Source: Baffinella frigidus
Lineage: Eukaryota > Cryptophyceae > Cryptomonadales > Baffinellaceae
Direction: 5' to 3'
Assembly: GCA_026770585.1 (NCBI GenBank)
Contig: MU648056.1
Coordinates: 7,568-17,856 of the forward strand
DNA length: 10,289 nucleotides
The notes under the pieces: model-generated
The model's database searches: none
What the model was told of the DNA's origin: nothing
The model's input: only the letters and a program-made list of their open reading frames with translations
Translations under genes and position numbers: made by a program
In this document: piece after piece, positions 10,226-10,289 of the stretch
Layout of the letters: each line of letters starts with the position of its first letter
Numbering within the stretch: the stretch's first letter is position 1

Positions 10226-10289
10226 GGACCTCCTACCGTAGGCCGAGACTTTTTGGTCCTAGGATCCCTCGGCCTACGGTAGGAGGTCC
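10226..10289. repeat. Hairpin with perfect 22-bp arms, cut by the window edge
   Basis: GGACCTCCTACCGTAGGCCG then AG (10226-10247) and its exact reverse complement (10268-10289) surround a 20-nt loop. Arms contain CCTACCGTAGG/CCTACGGTAGG. A half-related string, TAGGCCTACGGCATTGCCTA, precedes it. The arms may continue past the window on the right. Confidence 0.85.

Noticed and set aside
1-10289. tRNA or rRNA genes
   Set aside because: No convincing tRNA internal promoter boxes with cloverleaf pairing and no rRNA-like conserved stretches were seen on either strand by eye.

Overview
This window looks like nuclear, non-coding, repeat-dense DNA from a eukaryote, probably subtelomeric or an interstitial telomere-like island. 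The main clue is abundant 7-bp tandem repeats built on the plant/algal/dinoflagellate/apicomplexan-type telomere motif (CCCTAAA on the + strand, TTTAGGG on the other) and single-base relatives: CCCCAAA, CCATAAA, CTATAAA, CAATAAA, CCCGAAA, CCCTGAA and CACTAAA. I cannot name the species. A protist or alga with TTTAGGG telomeres is the most economical guess. I see no convincing protein-coding gene, tRNA, rRNA or CRISPR. All open frames are short, and they either cross heptamer arrays (giving 7-residue periodic peptides) or cross palindromes.

Layout. 1-1673: heptamer arrays (CCCCAAA, CCATAAA/CTATAAA/CAATAAA, CCCGAAA) punctuated by a 17-nt spacer starting CCCCGGTCAGTCC, and interrupted by a 479-bp element with perfect 24-bp terminal inverted repeats (637-1115). 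1674-3375: mixed repeats, including a single-arm copy of a palindrome whose two-armed version lies at 9045-9199, a 113-bp hairpin bordered by a 9-bp direct repeat, nine copies of a CGCAGGGG-containing motif, three copies of a 45-nt hairpin and two copies of a 93-bp hairpin. 3375-4122: tandem, degenerate units of about 150-210 bp (GACACACCCGGTTTGG...GTTTTAGTTTGTACC), one of which carries a 151-bp near-perfect hairpin. 4123-5400: a nested inverted-repeat element with a 54-bp perfect palindrome inside, short telomere-like blocks in both orientations, and several hairpins. 5421-6380: the main telomere-like island, with 25 perfect CCCTGAA units, 9 perfect CCCTAAA units, degenerate blocks and head-to-head/tail-to-tail inversions. 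6438-8233: a second array of the GTACAAACTAAAAC family, mostly in the opposite orientation to 3375-4122, containing a 71-bp inverted pair, a 44-bp perfect palindrome and a 228-bp segmental duplication. 8234-10289: further hairpins and dispersed short repeats, ending in a hairpin cut by the window edge.

Overall theme. At least a dozen structurally similar but sequence-unrelated fold-back elements (about 45-215 bp, plus larger 479- and 604-bp ones) are packed into repeats. Several can be compared with an uninterrupted copy inside the same window, which suggests insertion. A short palindromic core, CCTACSGTAGG, recurs at eight loci, usually within inverted repeats. No transposase or other enzyme is encoded here, so any mobility would have to be supplied in trans. 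The inversion-rich structure also makes assembly or amplification artefact a live alternative for individual palindromes. Coordinates and match counts were made by eye.
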